Shown: positions 7,761 through 17,905 of the stretch, one piece after another
Position numbering within the stretch: the first letter of the stretch is position 1
Layout: each line of letters opens with the position of its first letter
Assembly (NCBI GenBank): GCA_963794615.1
Contig: CAWCEP010000005.1
Location: 124,001-188,000 of the forward strand
DNA length: 64,000 nucleotides
Source of the DNA: Chersky-840 sp963794615
GTDB lineage: Bacteria > Actinomycetota > Acidimicrobiia > Acidimicrobiales > UBA8190
Direction of reading: 5' to 3'
Program-made: the position numbers and the translations under genes
Notes under the pieces: generated by a model
Told to the model about the DNA's origin: nothing
The model's database searches: none
Seen by the model: only the letters and a program-made list of their open reading frames with translations

Positions 7761-10700
7761 GTGGGGGCGGTGGTATCGGGACCGGGGTCGTCGATCGACC
7801 TTCATCCGGGCACCGAGGCGGAGGACGGAGCGGGCAACCCCCTCGCGCCCTACCTGCCCCGTATCGTCGTCGACTGGGTCGGTGACGATACGGACGAGAC
7901 ACACCGCGAGATCGTCGCAACGGTGGCCTTCGTCGACATCTCGGGCTTCACCAAGCTGTCGGAAGGTCTGGCCCGTCACGGCAAGGTCGGCGCCGAGGAG
8001 CTCAGCGACACCATCAACCGTTGCTTCGTCGAGCTCCTGGCCGTCGCGTACGAGGCCGGCGGCGGCTTGATCAAGTTCGGCGGGGACGCCCTACTCCTCC
8101 TCTTCACCGGTGCTGACCATGCGGCGCGGGCCTGCCGGGCCGCGGTGGGGATGCGAAGGACCTTGCGAGACGTCGGCAAGGTCAATGTGCTCGGCCACCG
8201 GGTATCACTGCGCATGTCCGTGGGTGTCCACAGCGGGCTCTTCAATTTCTTCCTCGTGGGTCGGTCCCATCGCGAGCTCATCGTGACCGGTTCCGCCACG
8301 AGTACGACCGTCGCCATGGAGTCGACCGCGGACGCCGGCGAGATCGTGGTGAGCAGCGCCACGGCCCGCGCCCTGCGGACGAGCGTGCTCGGTCCCTCCA
8401 AAGGCGAGGGGGTGTTGCTGCGACGGGCCCCGATCTCGACCACGGCCGCGCCGGCGTCGCTGCAACCGGTGAGTGACCGGATCGACCTGTCGGGATGCAT
8501 CTCGACCGCGATCCGCGCGTCTCTGCTCTCTGGCGTCCAAGAGCCCGAGCACCGGCGCGTGACGGTGGCATTCATCCATTTCGACGGGACCGACGCGCTC
8601 ATCGAGTCGTCGGGCGCGGACAAGGTCGCTCTCCTCCTCGACGAGCTGCTCACCGGCGTGCAGCGCTCGGCGGAGCACCACGGCGTCGCCTTCTTGGGGA
8701 CCGACATCGACCGGGACGGCGGCAAGGTCATCCTGACCGCCGGGGCACCTTCGACATCGGGCCAGGACGAGCACCGGATGCTCCTGGCGCTGCGCGAGGT
8801 CATGGACCAGCACCACGAACTGCCCCTCCGGATCGGTGTCAACCGGGGATCGGTCTTCGCCGGTGACATCGGGCCCAGCTACCGCCGGACCTTCACGGTC
8901 ATGGGCGACGCCGTGAACCTCGCCGCCCGGCTCATGGCGAAAGCGCTCCCGGGCCAGATCCTGACGACCCCCGAGGTGGTCGAGCAGAGTCACGCCGAGA
9001 TCGACACGGTCGAGCTCGAGCCCTTCCTGGTCAAGGGAAAGGCCAAGCCGGTCATCGCCCGCAGCGTCGGCACCGTGTCCACGGCGCGCACGACACGGCC
9101 TGCCATGGACATCCCGTTCGTGGGTCGACATGCCGAGCTCGAGCGCATGGCCGACGCCGTCGAGGCGGCGCGCCGCGGGTCGGGCACGGTGGTCGAACTC
9201 ACCGGCGAAGCCGGCGTCGGCAAGTCCCGGCTCGTGGAAGAGCTCGAGCGCATGGCCGACGGCATGGTCCTCATGAAGACCTCGTGCGAGCCCTACGAGT
9301 CGTCGACGCCGTACTACCCCTTCCGCCTCCTGTTGCGGGGACTGCTCGGCCTCACTGCGCAGACCCCTGAGGCCCACGACATCGCCGTCCTGCGCGCCGC
9401 GGTGGATCGATCCGCTCCCGAGCTGGGGCCGTGGATGCCGCTGCTCGGCGCCGTGTTGGACCTCGAGATACCGGAGACCGTGGAGACCGCACAGCTCGAG
9501 GAGCAGTTCCGTCGACCCCGTCTGGCCGTCGCCACCTCGGAGCTGCTGGGGGCGCTGGCGGACGGCCCGATGTTGCTGATCGTCGAGGACGTGCATTGGC
9601 TGGACGAGGCGTCGGCGGACATCCTGCGCTCCATGGCGAGCACGTTGGGCGCGTTGCCGTGGCTCGTGTGCGTGACCCGGCGTCCCGAGACGACGGGATT
9701 CTCCGTGTCTCGGGAGGAGTCGGTCGTGGCGGTGGACCTGCAACCCCTCGACGCCAGGGATGCGGCCGACTTCATCCACCTCACCACGCAGGACGCGCCC
9801 ATTCCCGATCATGCCATCGCCGCGTTGGCGGAACGGTCGGGCGGGAACCCCCTGTTCCTGCGCGAGCTCGTGGCCGACGCGGCCGCGACCGAGAACCTGG
9901 GCGACCTGCCCGACTCGGTCGAAGCAGTGATCGCGGCTCGCATCGACCGGCTCCGCCCTCGGGAGCGAAACGTGCTTCGGCGCGCCTCGGTTCTCGGTCG
10001 GTCGTTTCCTGAGGCCCTTCTCCACGCCGTCATGGACGACCTCGCGGAGGGAGAAGACGACCTGTGGTCGCGCCTCGACGGCCTGATCGTGAGAAATGAC
10101 GACGGCACGTTGAGCTTCACCCACGCCCTGATCCGTGATAGTGCCTACGACGGCCTCCCGTTCCGGCTTCGGCGCAGACTGCACGCCCGCACCGGTGACA
10201 CCATTCGCGCCCTGGCCGGAGAGGCCGTCGACGATCAAGCCGAGTTGCTCTCCCTGCATTACTTCCACGCCCATCGGTACCACGAGGCGCGCTCGTTCTC
10301 CCTCGTCGCGGCCGAACGGGCCCGGGCCGTGTACGCCAATGTCGAGGCGGCGGAGTTCTACGAGCGCGCCCTGGGAGCGGCGCGGCAACTCGCCGCGGTG
10401 GACGAGGGGGAGATCGCGGATCTCACCGAGGCCCTGGGCGACGCGCACAACCACGCCGGCAACTACCCGGCGGCCGAGGCGGCCTACCGGGCTGCTCGAC
10501 GACACGTGCACGACCGGGCCGTCGTCGAGGCCAGGCTCGTCTTGAAGTTGGCGCGGGTCATGGGTTGGCTCGACCGGTACTCGGCCGCACTGCGTTGGAT
10601 CTCCCGGGGCATCCGCACCATCGAAGGCGTCGGAGGCCGCGACGCCGCCGCCCAGCGGGCCCAGCTGCTCGCCTGGTACGGACGGTTCTGTCAGGAGGAG

Positions 10701-11627
10701 GGCCATCACAGCCGGGCCATCAAGTGGTGCAACGAGGCGGTGTCCGAGGCCCAGGCGGCGGGCGAGCGCGATGCACTGGCGAACGCGCTCAAGGTGCTCG
10801 ACTGGGCCCGGATGGACCTCGGCCAGCTCGAGGAGCCGGTCAACTGGACCCATGCCCTGGCGCTGTTCGAGGAGCTCGGAGACCTGACCGGTCAGGCCAG
10901 CGTGCTCAACATGTTGGGCGGTTTCGCCTACTTCCGCGGGGAGTGGGAGAAGGCCCTTGGCCTGTACCGGCGCGCCCAGGCGATGGTGCGCCTGACGGGC
11001 AACTCCACGATGGACGCGTTCTACATGAACAACATCGGCGAGATCTCGCTCGAGCAGGGGAAGCTCGCCGAGGCGGCCGCCATGTTCACCGACGCATCGC
11101 GCATCTGGCGTGCCGCTGGGTACCGGTCGGGTGCCGCGTCGGTGCGGTGCCTGCTCGGTCGCGTCAGGTGCGGAGAGGGCCGCTACCGCGACGCCCAGGA
11201 TCTCTTCGTCGAGTCGCTCCAGGAGTCCCAGGGGGTCGGAGGTCACGTCGAGGTCCTCGAGACCAGAGCCCGGATGGCGGAGTGCCTCTTGCTCAGCGGG
11301 GACACCGACGGTGCGCTCGATGCCGTGGACGAGGCGATGGAACAGTCGAGGGCGCGGGGTGGGATCTCGGCGCAACATGCGCTTCTCTTACGCATCCGGG
11401 GCGCGGCGCTCCTCCGCCGTGGCGATGTCGATGGGGCCGGAGATGCTCTCGAGGAGAGTCTGAAGGCCGCCGCGGCGCGTGACGCCGACTACGAGCGGGC
11501 CCTCACCCTGCGGGTCCTGGCTCGAGTGGACGAACGTTCGGGTGGCGGCGCCCACCCCGGCGCGTGGGCCGAGAGCGAGGAGATCCTCGATCGCCTCGGC
11601 GTGGTGTGGACGCCCGAATTGGTGTGA
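7761..11627 (+). CDS. adenylate/guanylate cyclase (C1-C2) fused to AAA ATPase and TPR region
   Basis: This is a giant regulatory protein of 1288 residues. Two class III cyclase domains come first (about residues 40-210 and 270-440). C1 keeps both metal aspartates (VAFVDISGFT and FGGDALLLLF) but lacks the Asn/Arg pair; C2 has lost the aspartates but keeps GDAVNLAARLM with Asn and Arg. Next is an ATPase module with Walker A GEAGVGKSR and Walker B LLIVEDVHWLDE, then TPR-like helices to the end. The order is that of mammalian soluble adenylyl cyclase and its bacterial relatives. GTG 7761 is preferred because GGAGGGAGAG lies directly upstream. The product should be cytoplasmic and make cAMP or cGMP on an unknown signal. 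Confidence 0.88.
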   Translation: MGAVVSGPGSSIDLHPGTEAEDGAGNPLAPYLPRIVVDWVGDDTDETHREIVATVAFVDISGFTKLSEGLARHGKVGAEELSDTINRCFVELLAVAYEAGGGLIKFGGDALLLLFTGADHAARACRAAVGMRRTLRDVGKVNVLGHRVSLRMSVGVHSGLFNFFLVGRSHRELIVTGSATSTTVAMESTADAGEIVVSSATARALRTSVLGPSKGEGVLLRRAPISTTAAPASLQPVSDRIDLSGCISTAIRASLLSGVQEPEHRRVTVAFIHFDGTDALIESSGADKVALLLDELLTGVQRSAEHHGVAFLGTDIDRDGGKVILTAGAPSTSGQDEHRMLLALREVMDQHHELPLRIGVNRGSVFAGDIGPSYRRTFTVMGDAVNLAARLMAKALPGQILTTPEVVEQSHAEIDTVELEPFLVKGKAKPVIARSVGTVSTARTTRPAMDIPFVGRHAELERMADAVEAARRGSGTVVELTGEAGVGKSRLVEELERMADGMVLMKTSCEPYESSTPYYPFRLLLRGLLGLTAQTPEAHDIAVLRAAVDRSAPELGPWMPLLGAVLDLEIPETVETAQLEEQFRRPRLAVATSELLGALADGPMLLIVEDVHWLDEASADILRSMASTLGALPWLVCVTRRPETTGFSVSREESVVAVDLQPLDARDAADFIHLTTQDAPIPDHAIAALAERSGGNPLFLRELVADAAATENLGDLPDSVEAVIAARIDRLRPRERNVLRRASVLGRSFPEALLHAVMDDLAEGEDDLWSRLDGLIVRNDDGTLSFTHALIRDSAYDGLPFRLRRRLHARTGDTIRALAGEAVDDQAELLSLHYFHAHRYHEARSFSLVAAERARAVYANVEAAEFYERALGAARQLAAVDEGEIADLTEALGDAHNHAGNYPAAEAAYRAARRHVHDRAVVEARLVLKLARVMGWLDRYSAALRWISRGIRTIEGVGGRDAAAQRAQLLAWYGRFCQEEGHHSRAIKWCNEAVSEAQAAGERDALANALKVLDWARMDLGQLEEPVNWTHALALFEELGDLTGQASVLNMLGGFAYFRGEWEKALGLYRRAQAMVRLTGNSTMDAFYMNNIGEISLEQGKLAEAAAMFTDASRIWRAAGYRSGAASVRCLLGRVRCGEGRYRDAQDLFVESLQESQGVGGHVEVLETRARMAECLLLSGDTDGALDAVDEAMEQSRARGGISAQHALLLRIRGAALLRRGDVDGAGDALEESLKAAAARDADYERALTLRVLARVDERSGGGAHPGAWAESEEILDRLGVVWTPELV

Positions 11628-11749
11628 TGCGTGCCATGTCCCACGCCCTTGTCACCGTCAGCGCGACGACCGCAACGGTTTCCATTGTCGGCACGATGCG
11701 ACGGTCGGTACAGTTCCGAACGCCGTTGGCCTCTTCGGCATAGAGGGGG

Positions 11750-13837
11750 ATGAGTCCGTTGCGTTGCCGTCGTGGTGCGGTCGGCGTGGTGGTGGGGATG
11801 CTCGGGGCATTCGGGCTGTCTGCCGTGTCCGCGCCGGGGGCGGGCGCACAGCCGTCGGGGACCGCTCCCCTTGCCGGATCCGCCTCGCCCGCGCTGGGCC
11901 AGGGCCGGTCACTGGGCCCCGTGGCGGCCGGTGCCGCCGTGGACTTCGAGCTCGTGCTGAACCCACGCGACTTGGCTGGAGCGCAGGCCCTGGCGCTGGC
12001 GACCGCGACCCCAGGCTCGGCGTCATACCGGAAGTTCCTCACGCCCGCGGCATGGGAGTCGCAATTCTCTCCCACCCGGCGTCAGGTCGCCGCAGTCACC
12101 GCTTGGGTGCGGAGTCAGGGTTTGAAGGTGCGGTCGATCGCGGCCGATCGACTCGCCATCGAGGTCACGGGCACGAGTGGCGGCGTCGAGCAGGCCTTCG
12201 ACACCACGCTCGGGTACCGCGCCGTCGACGGCCAGCGCCTGCGGGTGTCGGAAAGGGACTTGTCGGTCCCCTCGAGCCTGGCCGGGATCGTCGCCGGCGC
12301 GTTGGGCGTGAACGAGATCCCGTCGACACCCAGCAACGTCGTCGCCGCACGGACGCGGCGAGCGGCAACGGCGCGGACCGTTTCACCACGCGCCATCCGA
12401 CCGCCGCCCGCGCAGACATCCCCGGCACCATGTGGTCACTTTTACGGACAGGCGTTCGACACGACGAGCCCGCCCTACGGGACCGGCTACTTCGAGCCGC
12501 TGCCGTATGTCCCGTGCGGGTACACGCCTTCGCAGATCCGTGCCGTCTACGGTGTCCAGGGGCTCGTCAACCTCGGCGACAACGGGACCGGCCAGACGGT
12601 GGCGATCATCGACGCCTACGCCTCGCCCACATTGTTGGCCGATGCGCAGCGGTATGCCCAGACCGAAGACCCCGGCCATCCCCTGGCTTCGTCCCAATTC
12701 AGCGAGCGTCTGGCCCATTCGTTCAACGACAAGGCGGCCTGCGATGCGAGCGGCTGGTTCGGCGAACAGTCCCTCGACGTCGAGGCCGTGCACGCCATGG
12801 CACCGGGGGCGAACATCGTCTACGCCGGTGCCAGGAACTGTTTTCGCGGCCTGTACGACATGCTGCGCACCGTCGTCGACCGGCACTTGGCCGACGTGGT
12901 GACCAACTCCTGGGGCGACAACGGCGGAGACCTGCTCGACGACGCCGGTACCCGGAGTGCGGTCGACGACACCCTCATCATGGCGGCGGGGACGGGCGTG
13001 ACCGTCCTCTTTGCGAGCGGCGACAACGGAGACGAGTTCTCGACCCTCGCTGTGAACGCCCCCGACTATCCCGCCTCGAGCCCGTGGGTCACCGCCGTGG
13101 GGGGCACCACGCTCGAGATCGGGTTCGGGATCGGGGAGTACGGGTGGTCCACCGCCACCAGTGCGCTGTGCACGTCGCTGCTCCTGGGCCTCTCCGGATG
13201 CTCCTCGAGCACCTTGAACTCGTGGCTCCCGGCCGCCTTCGACGGGGGATCCGGCGGCGGGACCAGCTTCCACTACCGACAGCCCGCGTATCAGGTAGGG
13301 GTGGTGCCCTTGGGCGTGGCGAGGCGCAACGCGGCGGTGACGGGCTCCGCCCCCATGCGCGTCGAGCCCGATGTGGCCATGGACGGGGACCCCGGCACGG
13401 GGCTTCTCGTCGGGCTGACCCAGTCGTTCCCGGGCGGCCACCGCTATGGCCAGTACCGGGTGGGTGGCACTAGCCTTTCCTCACCACTGTTCGCCGGCGT
13501 CGTGGCACTGGCCGACCAGTACGGGGGGCGAGCGCTCGGATTCCTCAATCCCGCGCTGTACGCCGTGGCCAAGTCGACGCCCCAGGTCCTCGACGACGTC
13601 GCACCGGGTCCACGCGAGGCCCAGAGCAGAGTGGACGACGCCAACTCGGTCAACGCCTCGGGCGGCCTGCTCTTCACCACCCGGATCGTCGACTACCAGG
13701 GCCCCGAGACCTTCTGTTCGGACACCGGGAGTTGTGTCAGCCAAGACGTCTCGGTGTCGCCCACCAAGGGCTACGACGACATGACGGGGCTCGGTGCCCC
13801 GAGATTGGGTTTCGTGCCGACGCTGGCCCGGCTCTGA
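11750..13837 (+). CDS. secreted S53 family peptidase (sedolisin/kumamolisin type)
   Basis: The 695-residue preproprotein has a signal peptide (about residues 1-36, ending in a GAGAQ-like site), a pro-kumamolisin activation domain (residues 45-190, including TPGSASYRKFLTP) and a peptidase domain. Sedolisin landmarks are GEQSLDVEAVHAMAP with the catalytic Glu and Asp four residues apart, NSWGDNGGD, FASGDNGDEF and the serine in GGTSLSSPLFAGVVALAD. These serine-carboxyl peptidases work outside the cell at acid pH. The ATG start at 11750 gives a clean signal peptide. The next gene also encodes a secreted protein, and the two may share an extracellular role. Confidence 0.92.
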   Translation: MSPLRCRRGAVGVVVGMLGAFGLSAVSAPGAGAQPSGTAPLAGSASPALGQGRSLGPVAAGAAVDFELVLNPRDLAGAQALALATATPGSASYRKFLTPAAWESQFSPTRRQVAAVTAWVRSQGLKVRSIAADRLAIEVTGTSGGVEQAFDTTLGYRAVDGQRLRVSERDLSVPSSLAGIVAGALGVNEIPSTPSNVVAARTRRAATARTVSPRAIRPPPAQTSPAPCGHFYGQAFDTTSPPYGTGYFEPLPYVPCGYTPSQIRAVYGVQGLVNLGDNGTGQTVAIIDAYASPTLLADAQRYAQTEDPGHPLASSQFSERLAHSFNDKAACDASGWFGEQSLDVEAVHAMAPGANIVYAGARNCFRGLYDMLRTVVDRHLADVVTNSWGDNGGDLLDDAGTRSAVDDTLIMAAGTGVTVLFASGDNGDEFSTLAVNAPDYPASSPWVTAVGGTTLEIGFGIGEYGWSTATSALCTSLLLGLSGCSSSTLNSWLPAAFDGGSGGGTSFHYRQPAYQVGVVPLGVARRNAAVTGSAPMRVEPDVAMDGDPGTGLLVGLTQSFPGGHRYGQYRVGGTSLSSPLFAGVVALADQYGGRALGFLNPALYAVAKSTPQVLDDVAPGPREAQSRVDDANSVNASGGLLFTTRIVDYQGPETFCSDTGSCVSQDVSVSPTKGYDDMTGLGAPRLGFVPTLARL

Positions 13838-13979
13838 CCCGGGCGCACCGAACACGGGAGCGGTCTCGTCACAATTGATCAGCCCCTCCCGGCGGTCGGA
13901 GCGGGCCGTTGACAGGCAGTCGCTCTCCGACAACTATTGCCACGGGCAGGCCGCACAACACCCAGAGGCGGGTACGGGG

Positions 13980-15608
13980 ATGCGGAACGTAGGTGGGTAC
14001 CTGACGGCGAGGGGGCGCGCCCGGCGCGTGGCGTCAGCCGTCGTGGCGGCGGGCACCGTGGCCGGCACGTTATTGGTGGTGGCGGGGACGAGCGCGACCT
14101 TGGGGTCGGCGCCGGCGTTCGCCGACACCGGCTCGGTCAATTACACCTGCCCCACACAGATCGGGACCTTCACCATCCCCATCGACGTGACCGGGACGAT
14201 CTCGCCCTCGGGTCTCGTGGCCGGGAGCTCGTTCTCGCTGGACAACTATCAGGTGATGGTCACTTTGCCCCCGTCGGTGGCCCAGGTCCTGAGGAACAAC
14301 AACATCTCCTCCCTGTCGGGGACGACCGGTGCGATCGTCGACGCCGCCAATGCCTTTCCGAGCTCCCTGACGCCCTCGATGACGTGGGGCCCGGTCCCGG
14401 TCCCGCCGTCAGGGGGCTTCAGCTTCAGCATCCCGAACACGCCGACCACGGTCGGGCCCTTCACGGCCTCGTCCAACAACGCCCCTCCGGTGCTCAGCGC
14501 CGGACCGTTCACGACGGAGTTCTTCAACGGTGCGCAGACCTCGGGGGCCACGTGTAGCCCGCCTGCCGGGGCCCCGGTCATCGCCGACTCGCTCACGACC
14601 ACCCCCTCGGCCACGAGCATCGTGGCCGACACCCCCGGGGGACTGACCGATACGGCGACAGTGTCCGGGGAGGCGCCGCTCGGCGCACCCACGGGGACGG
14701 CGTCGTTCTACTGGTGCGGGCCGTCGGTCAGCACCTGCTCCGCGTCGGGGAACGCGCTGGGATCCGCAGTGGGGTTCACGGCCGGCGCCGACGACACGTC
14801 GAGCGCGACCTCGGCCGTGCTCCCCACGCCGTCGGAACCGGGCCAGTACTGCTTCTTCGCCTCGTACTCGGGCGACGGCAACTACCCGGCCACCGGTGAC
14901 GGGTCGTCGGGGGAGTGCTTCGTCGTCACCCCCCCGATCCCGTGCGACCCCTCGTGCTCGGGGACGGTGGCGTCGACGGCGGGGGCGGTGGCGGTGGCGG
15001 GCTCGTCCACCACGGCCGGCAACCTCTTCCTCTCGGTGGGCCAGTCTTCGCTCGACTGCGGGAACGGCTACAGCTCCCCGGCCCAGTTCACGACGATCCA
15101 GGAGTCGGATTTCGCGTCGACGACCCCGTTGACGGCCACCGACACCGTTCTCGGTGACCCGACCCTCAAGCGCTTCGGTGTCTGCTTCCAGTCGTTCGCC
15201 GGTCCCTTCAAGAACGTGCACGGGGCGTTGGTGCACATCGGTCTCCTCCACAAGTGCCGGGGGACGAAGTACCCCGCGCCCTGCATCGAGTCGACCCGGG
15301 AATCGGGCGGCAACGTGGTCGCCGTTCTCCTCGTCCCCCCCAACGACCCGAGGTTCCACGCCGGTGGTACCTCCCCTCTGGTGACGAGTGTCTCGCCGGC
15401 GTCGGGCGGGCCCAACACGGCCGTGACCATCCGGGGCCTCTTCCTGAAGGGGGCCAAGGTCCGGGTGGGACCCTTCGCCGTCACCGCCAAGGCGTCGGCT
15501 TCCAAGATCGTGATGAAGCTGCCGACCTCGGTCTCCGCCGGGAATTTCCCGATCATCGTCACCACACCGACAGGGAGCACGGTCTTCCAGAACTTCAGGA
15601 TCGTTTGA
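13980..15608 (+). CDS. secreted protein with Ig-like repeat and C-terminal IPT/TIG domain
   Basis: From ATG 13980 the product has 542 residues with a long signal peptide (ARRVASAVVAAGTVAGTLLV, cut near the AFAD site at residue 47). Residues 55-190 form a beta-rich domain starting VNYTCPTQIGTFTIPIDVTG. A bacterial Ig-like module (residues 200-320) follows, with the ASFYWCG and YSGDGNYPATGDG motifs. A Cys-containing middle region comes next, and the end (SVSPASGGPNTAVTIRGLF onward) is an IPT/TIG fold. It lies 142 bp after the S53 peptidase on the same strand. No enzymatic motif is visible; an adhesin or matrix role is inference. An upstream start overlapping the peptidase gene is rejected. Confidence 0.75.
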   Translation: MRNVGGYLTARGRARRVASAVVAAGTVAGTLLVVAGTSATLGSAPAFADTGSVNYTCPTQIGTFTIPIDVTGTISPSGLVAGSSFSLDNYQVMVTLPPSVAQVLRNNNISSLSGTTGAIVDAANAFPSSLTPSMTWGPVPVPPSGGFSFSIPNTPTTVGPFTASSNNAPPVLSAGPFTTEFFNGAQTSGATCSPPAGAPVIADSLTTTPSATSIVADTPGGLTDTATVSGEAPLGAPTGTASFYWCGPSVSTCSASGNALGSAVGFTAGADDTSSATSAVLPTPSEPGQYCFFASYSGDGNYPATGDGSSGECFVVTPPIPCDPSCSGTVASTAGAVAVAGSSTTAGNLFLSVGQSSLDCGNGYSSPAQFTTIQESDFASTTPLTATDTVLGDPTLKRFGVCFQSFAGPFKNVHGALVHIGLLHKCRGTKYPAPCIESTRESGGNVVAVLLVPPNDPRFHAGGTSPLVTSVSPASGGPNTAVTIRGLFLKGAKVRVGPFAVTAKASASKIVMKLPTSVSAGNFPIIVTTPTGSTVFQNFRIV

Positions 15609-15692
15609 CCCTCCCGGTCGGGTCCCGGCAGGCCACGACCGCCTCACCCTCACCGGTGGCGCCGCGCCGCACGAGATAAGCGGCGCCAGACC

Positions 15693-16744
15693 ATGTGGCG
15701 GATCGCGCTCAAGGACCTGCAGTGGCGCCGGCGGCGCCTGTTGATCTCGACGCTCGGTACGTCGCTCGTCTTCACCATGGCTTTGGTACTGGCCGGACTG
15801 GCGGGAAGCTTCGGGGTCGAAGCCAACAACGCCGTGCAGGCGTTCGGCGCCGACGCATGGGTCGTCCACAGCCGACACGCCGGGTCCGTTCACGAGTGGT
15901 CTGCCCATGCCCGAGTCGGCGATCAAGACCGTGGCGGGACTGCCGGGGGTCAAGGCGGCGGGAGGCTTCGTCTTCGCCCAGCAATCGATCGGGTCCGAGG
16001 CACGACCCACCGATGCCAACCTCTTCGGCGTGGGGCCCGGCCACGTCGGAGTCCCGGTCCCGAACCAGGGCCGGCAACCTCGTGCCGATGACGAAGCCAT
16101 GGTCGACGACGCGCTTCCCTACAAGATCGGGCAGCACATCGTCATGGGGGGCAAGTCCTTCGCGGTGGTGGGCACCGTGCACCGATCGACGCTGCTGTCG
16201 GGAACGCCCAACGTCTTCGTCACCCTGGGCGCCGGGCAGCAGCTGCTGTTCGGGGGTCAGGCCCTCGTCTCGGCGGTGCTCACCAAGGGAACGCCCACCG
16301 GCTCGACGCCGGCCCTCCGCGTCCTGACGCTGAGCCAGGTCAAGGCGGACATGACCAGACCCTTGGCCCAGGCCCAGCAGGTGGTGGCGTTCATCGAGAT
16401 ATTCCTGTGGCTCATCGCGGCCTGCATCATCGGCTCGGTGGTGTACGTCTCGGCGCTCGAGAAGACCCGGGACTTCGCCGTGTTGAAGGCCACCGGCGGG
16501 TCGAACGGCCAACTGATGGTCACCTTGGCCCTCCAGGCCGTCGTGATCTCGGTGGGTGCCGCGGCCGTGGCGGCCGCGTTGGCCAACGCGCTTGGCACCC
16601 ACGTTCCCGATCCTGGTCGTGATCCCGGTGTGGTCCATGCTGGCCCTGCCGGTCCTCGCCATCGTGCTCGGGCTCCTGGCCAGTACGGCCGGACTGAGCC
16701 GCGCCGTGGCGGTGGAGCCGGCCATGGCCTTCGGGGGGCCGTGA
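15693..16744 (+). CDS. FtsX-type ABC transporter permease (two apparent frameshifts)
   Basis: Three frames are needed. MWRIALKDLQWRRRRLLIST gives the N-terminal helix (residues 1-55). After a one-base gain near 15865-15875 the periplasmic part continues (FTSGLPMPESAIKTVAG to VLTLSQVKADM). A helix pair follows (VVAFIEIFLWLIAACIIGSV, ALEKTRDFAVLKATGG). After a second one-base gain in CTTGGCACC near 16594 the last helix PILVVIPVWSMLALPVLAIV is read. Removing the two bases gives 349 residues, normal for MacB/DevC-like permeases, and a TGATG overlap with the ATPase gene. The pair should form an exporter or lipid/mechanotransmission complex. The breaks look like sequence errors rather than decay. 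Confidence 0.8.
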
Positions 16745-17779
16745 TGGCCGACCTCACCGTCACCGACCTGACCGTGGAGTACCAGAGCGGTGACTACGTG
16801 ATCCGTCCCCTCGACCGGCTGAACATGGAGGCGGAGGGGGGGACCCTGGCCCTGCTCCTGGGGCCCAGCGGGTGTGGCAAGACCACCCTGTTGTCGTGTC
16901 TGGCGGGGATCCTCAAACCGACGTCGGGATCGATCGTCTTCCGGGGGACCGAGGTCTCGGCGCTCGAGGGGTCGGGGCTCACCGCCTATCGCCGCCACAG
17001 CCGTGGGCGTGGTCTTCCAGGCCTTCAACCTGATCCCCAGCCTGTCGGCCCTCGACAACGTGGCCGCCCCCCTGTGGGCGGCCGGCATGCGGGGTGCCGA
17101 GGCCCGGGCCCGCGCCGCCGCCCTCCTCACCCGGGTGGGGCTGAAAGAGCGCATGCACCATCATCCCGGCGACCTCTCGGGCGGTCAGCAGCAGCGCGTG
17201 GCGATCGCCCGGGCGCTGGCCCTCGACCCGCCGCTCATCCTGGCCGACGAGCCCACCGCCCACCTGGACTACATCCAGGTGGAGGAGGTCCTCCGTCTGA
17301 TCGCCGAACTGGCCTCCGAGGGCCGTGTCGTGGCCGTCGCCACCCACGACGATCGGCTCCTCCCTCTGGCCGACCAGGTGGTGGAGCTGGTCCCGCGCTT
17401 CGTCGACGAAGAGCTCGAGCCCAGGGTCCATGACCTCGCCGCCGGGGAGGTGCTCTTCGAACAGGGCAGTCGTGGCAACCGCATCTTCATGGTCGAGAAG
17501 GGAACGGTGGACCTCCTGCGGCGCCATCCCGACGGCAGCGAGGAGGTGCTCCGCACGGCGGGCCCCGGTGACTACTTCGGCGAGATGGGCCCCCTCTTCT
17601 CGTTGCCCCGGTCGGCGACGGCCCGGGCTCGAGACGACTCGATGGTGATCGGCTACACGGTCAGGGACTTCCGGGACAAGGTCGGCGTCGACTTCGTGGC
17701 CGGGCTACTCGGGCGCGACCACCGCAACCCGCCCGACCCACGGCCTGTCGGGGCGCCGACCGATCTCTGGGCCCGGTGA
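16744..17779 (+). CDS. ABC transporter ATPase with C-terminal cyclic-nucleotide-binding domain (frameshifted)
   Basis: ATG 16744 starts an ABC ATPase with Walker A LLGPSGCGKTTLL (about residue 40). The frame then needs a one-base correction near 16990-16997 to reach the Q-loop VVFQAFNLIPSLSALDNV, signature LSGGQQQRVAIARAL and Walker B LILADEPTAHLD. After residue 220 comes a cNMP-binding domain: AAGEVLFEQGSRGNRIFMVE, then GDYFGEMGPLFSLPRSATAR with the phosphate-binding cassette pattern. The corrected length is 344 residues. Fusion of a cNMP domain to a MacB-like ATPase is uncommon and suggests nucleotide-gated transport. The cyclase at 7761 is a candidate source of the ligand; that link is inference. 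Confidence 0.82.
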
Positions 17780-17905
17780 ACCCCAGCCCTGCTCGGGCCG
17801 GCCCGGGAGCCCTTGTCGATCAGCCGGGCCTGACGCGCCGTCAGAGGGGGTCCGGTGCCACCCTGCCTCCGGCTGCGGGGCTGCGCCACCCCACCCGGGT
17901 TGTTA

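Noticed and set aside
8205..11378. Very long open frame on the minus strand opposite the cyclase gene
   Set aside because: It is a GC-rich antisense shadow; the plus strand has clear domains and the minus translation has no recognisable motif.
13931..13944. CAACTATTGCCA shared with 40361
   Set aside because: The second copy lies inside a signal-peptide coding region, so a common regulatory site is unlikely; treated as chance.
16990..17005. Programmed +1 frameshift in the ABC ATPase
   Set aside because: No slippery site or stop-pause is seen, and similar one-base gains occur in many unrelated genes, so sequence error is simpler.
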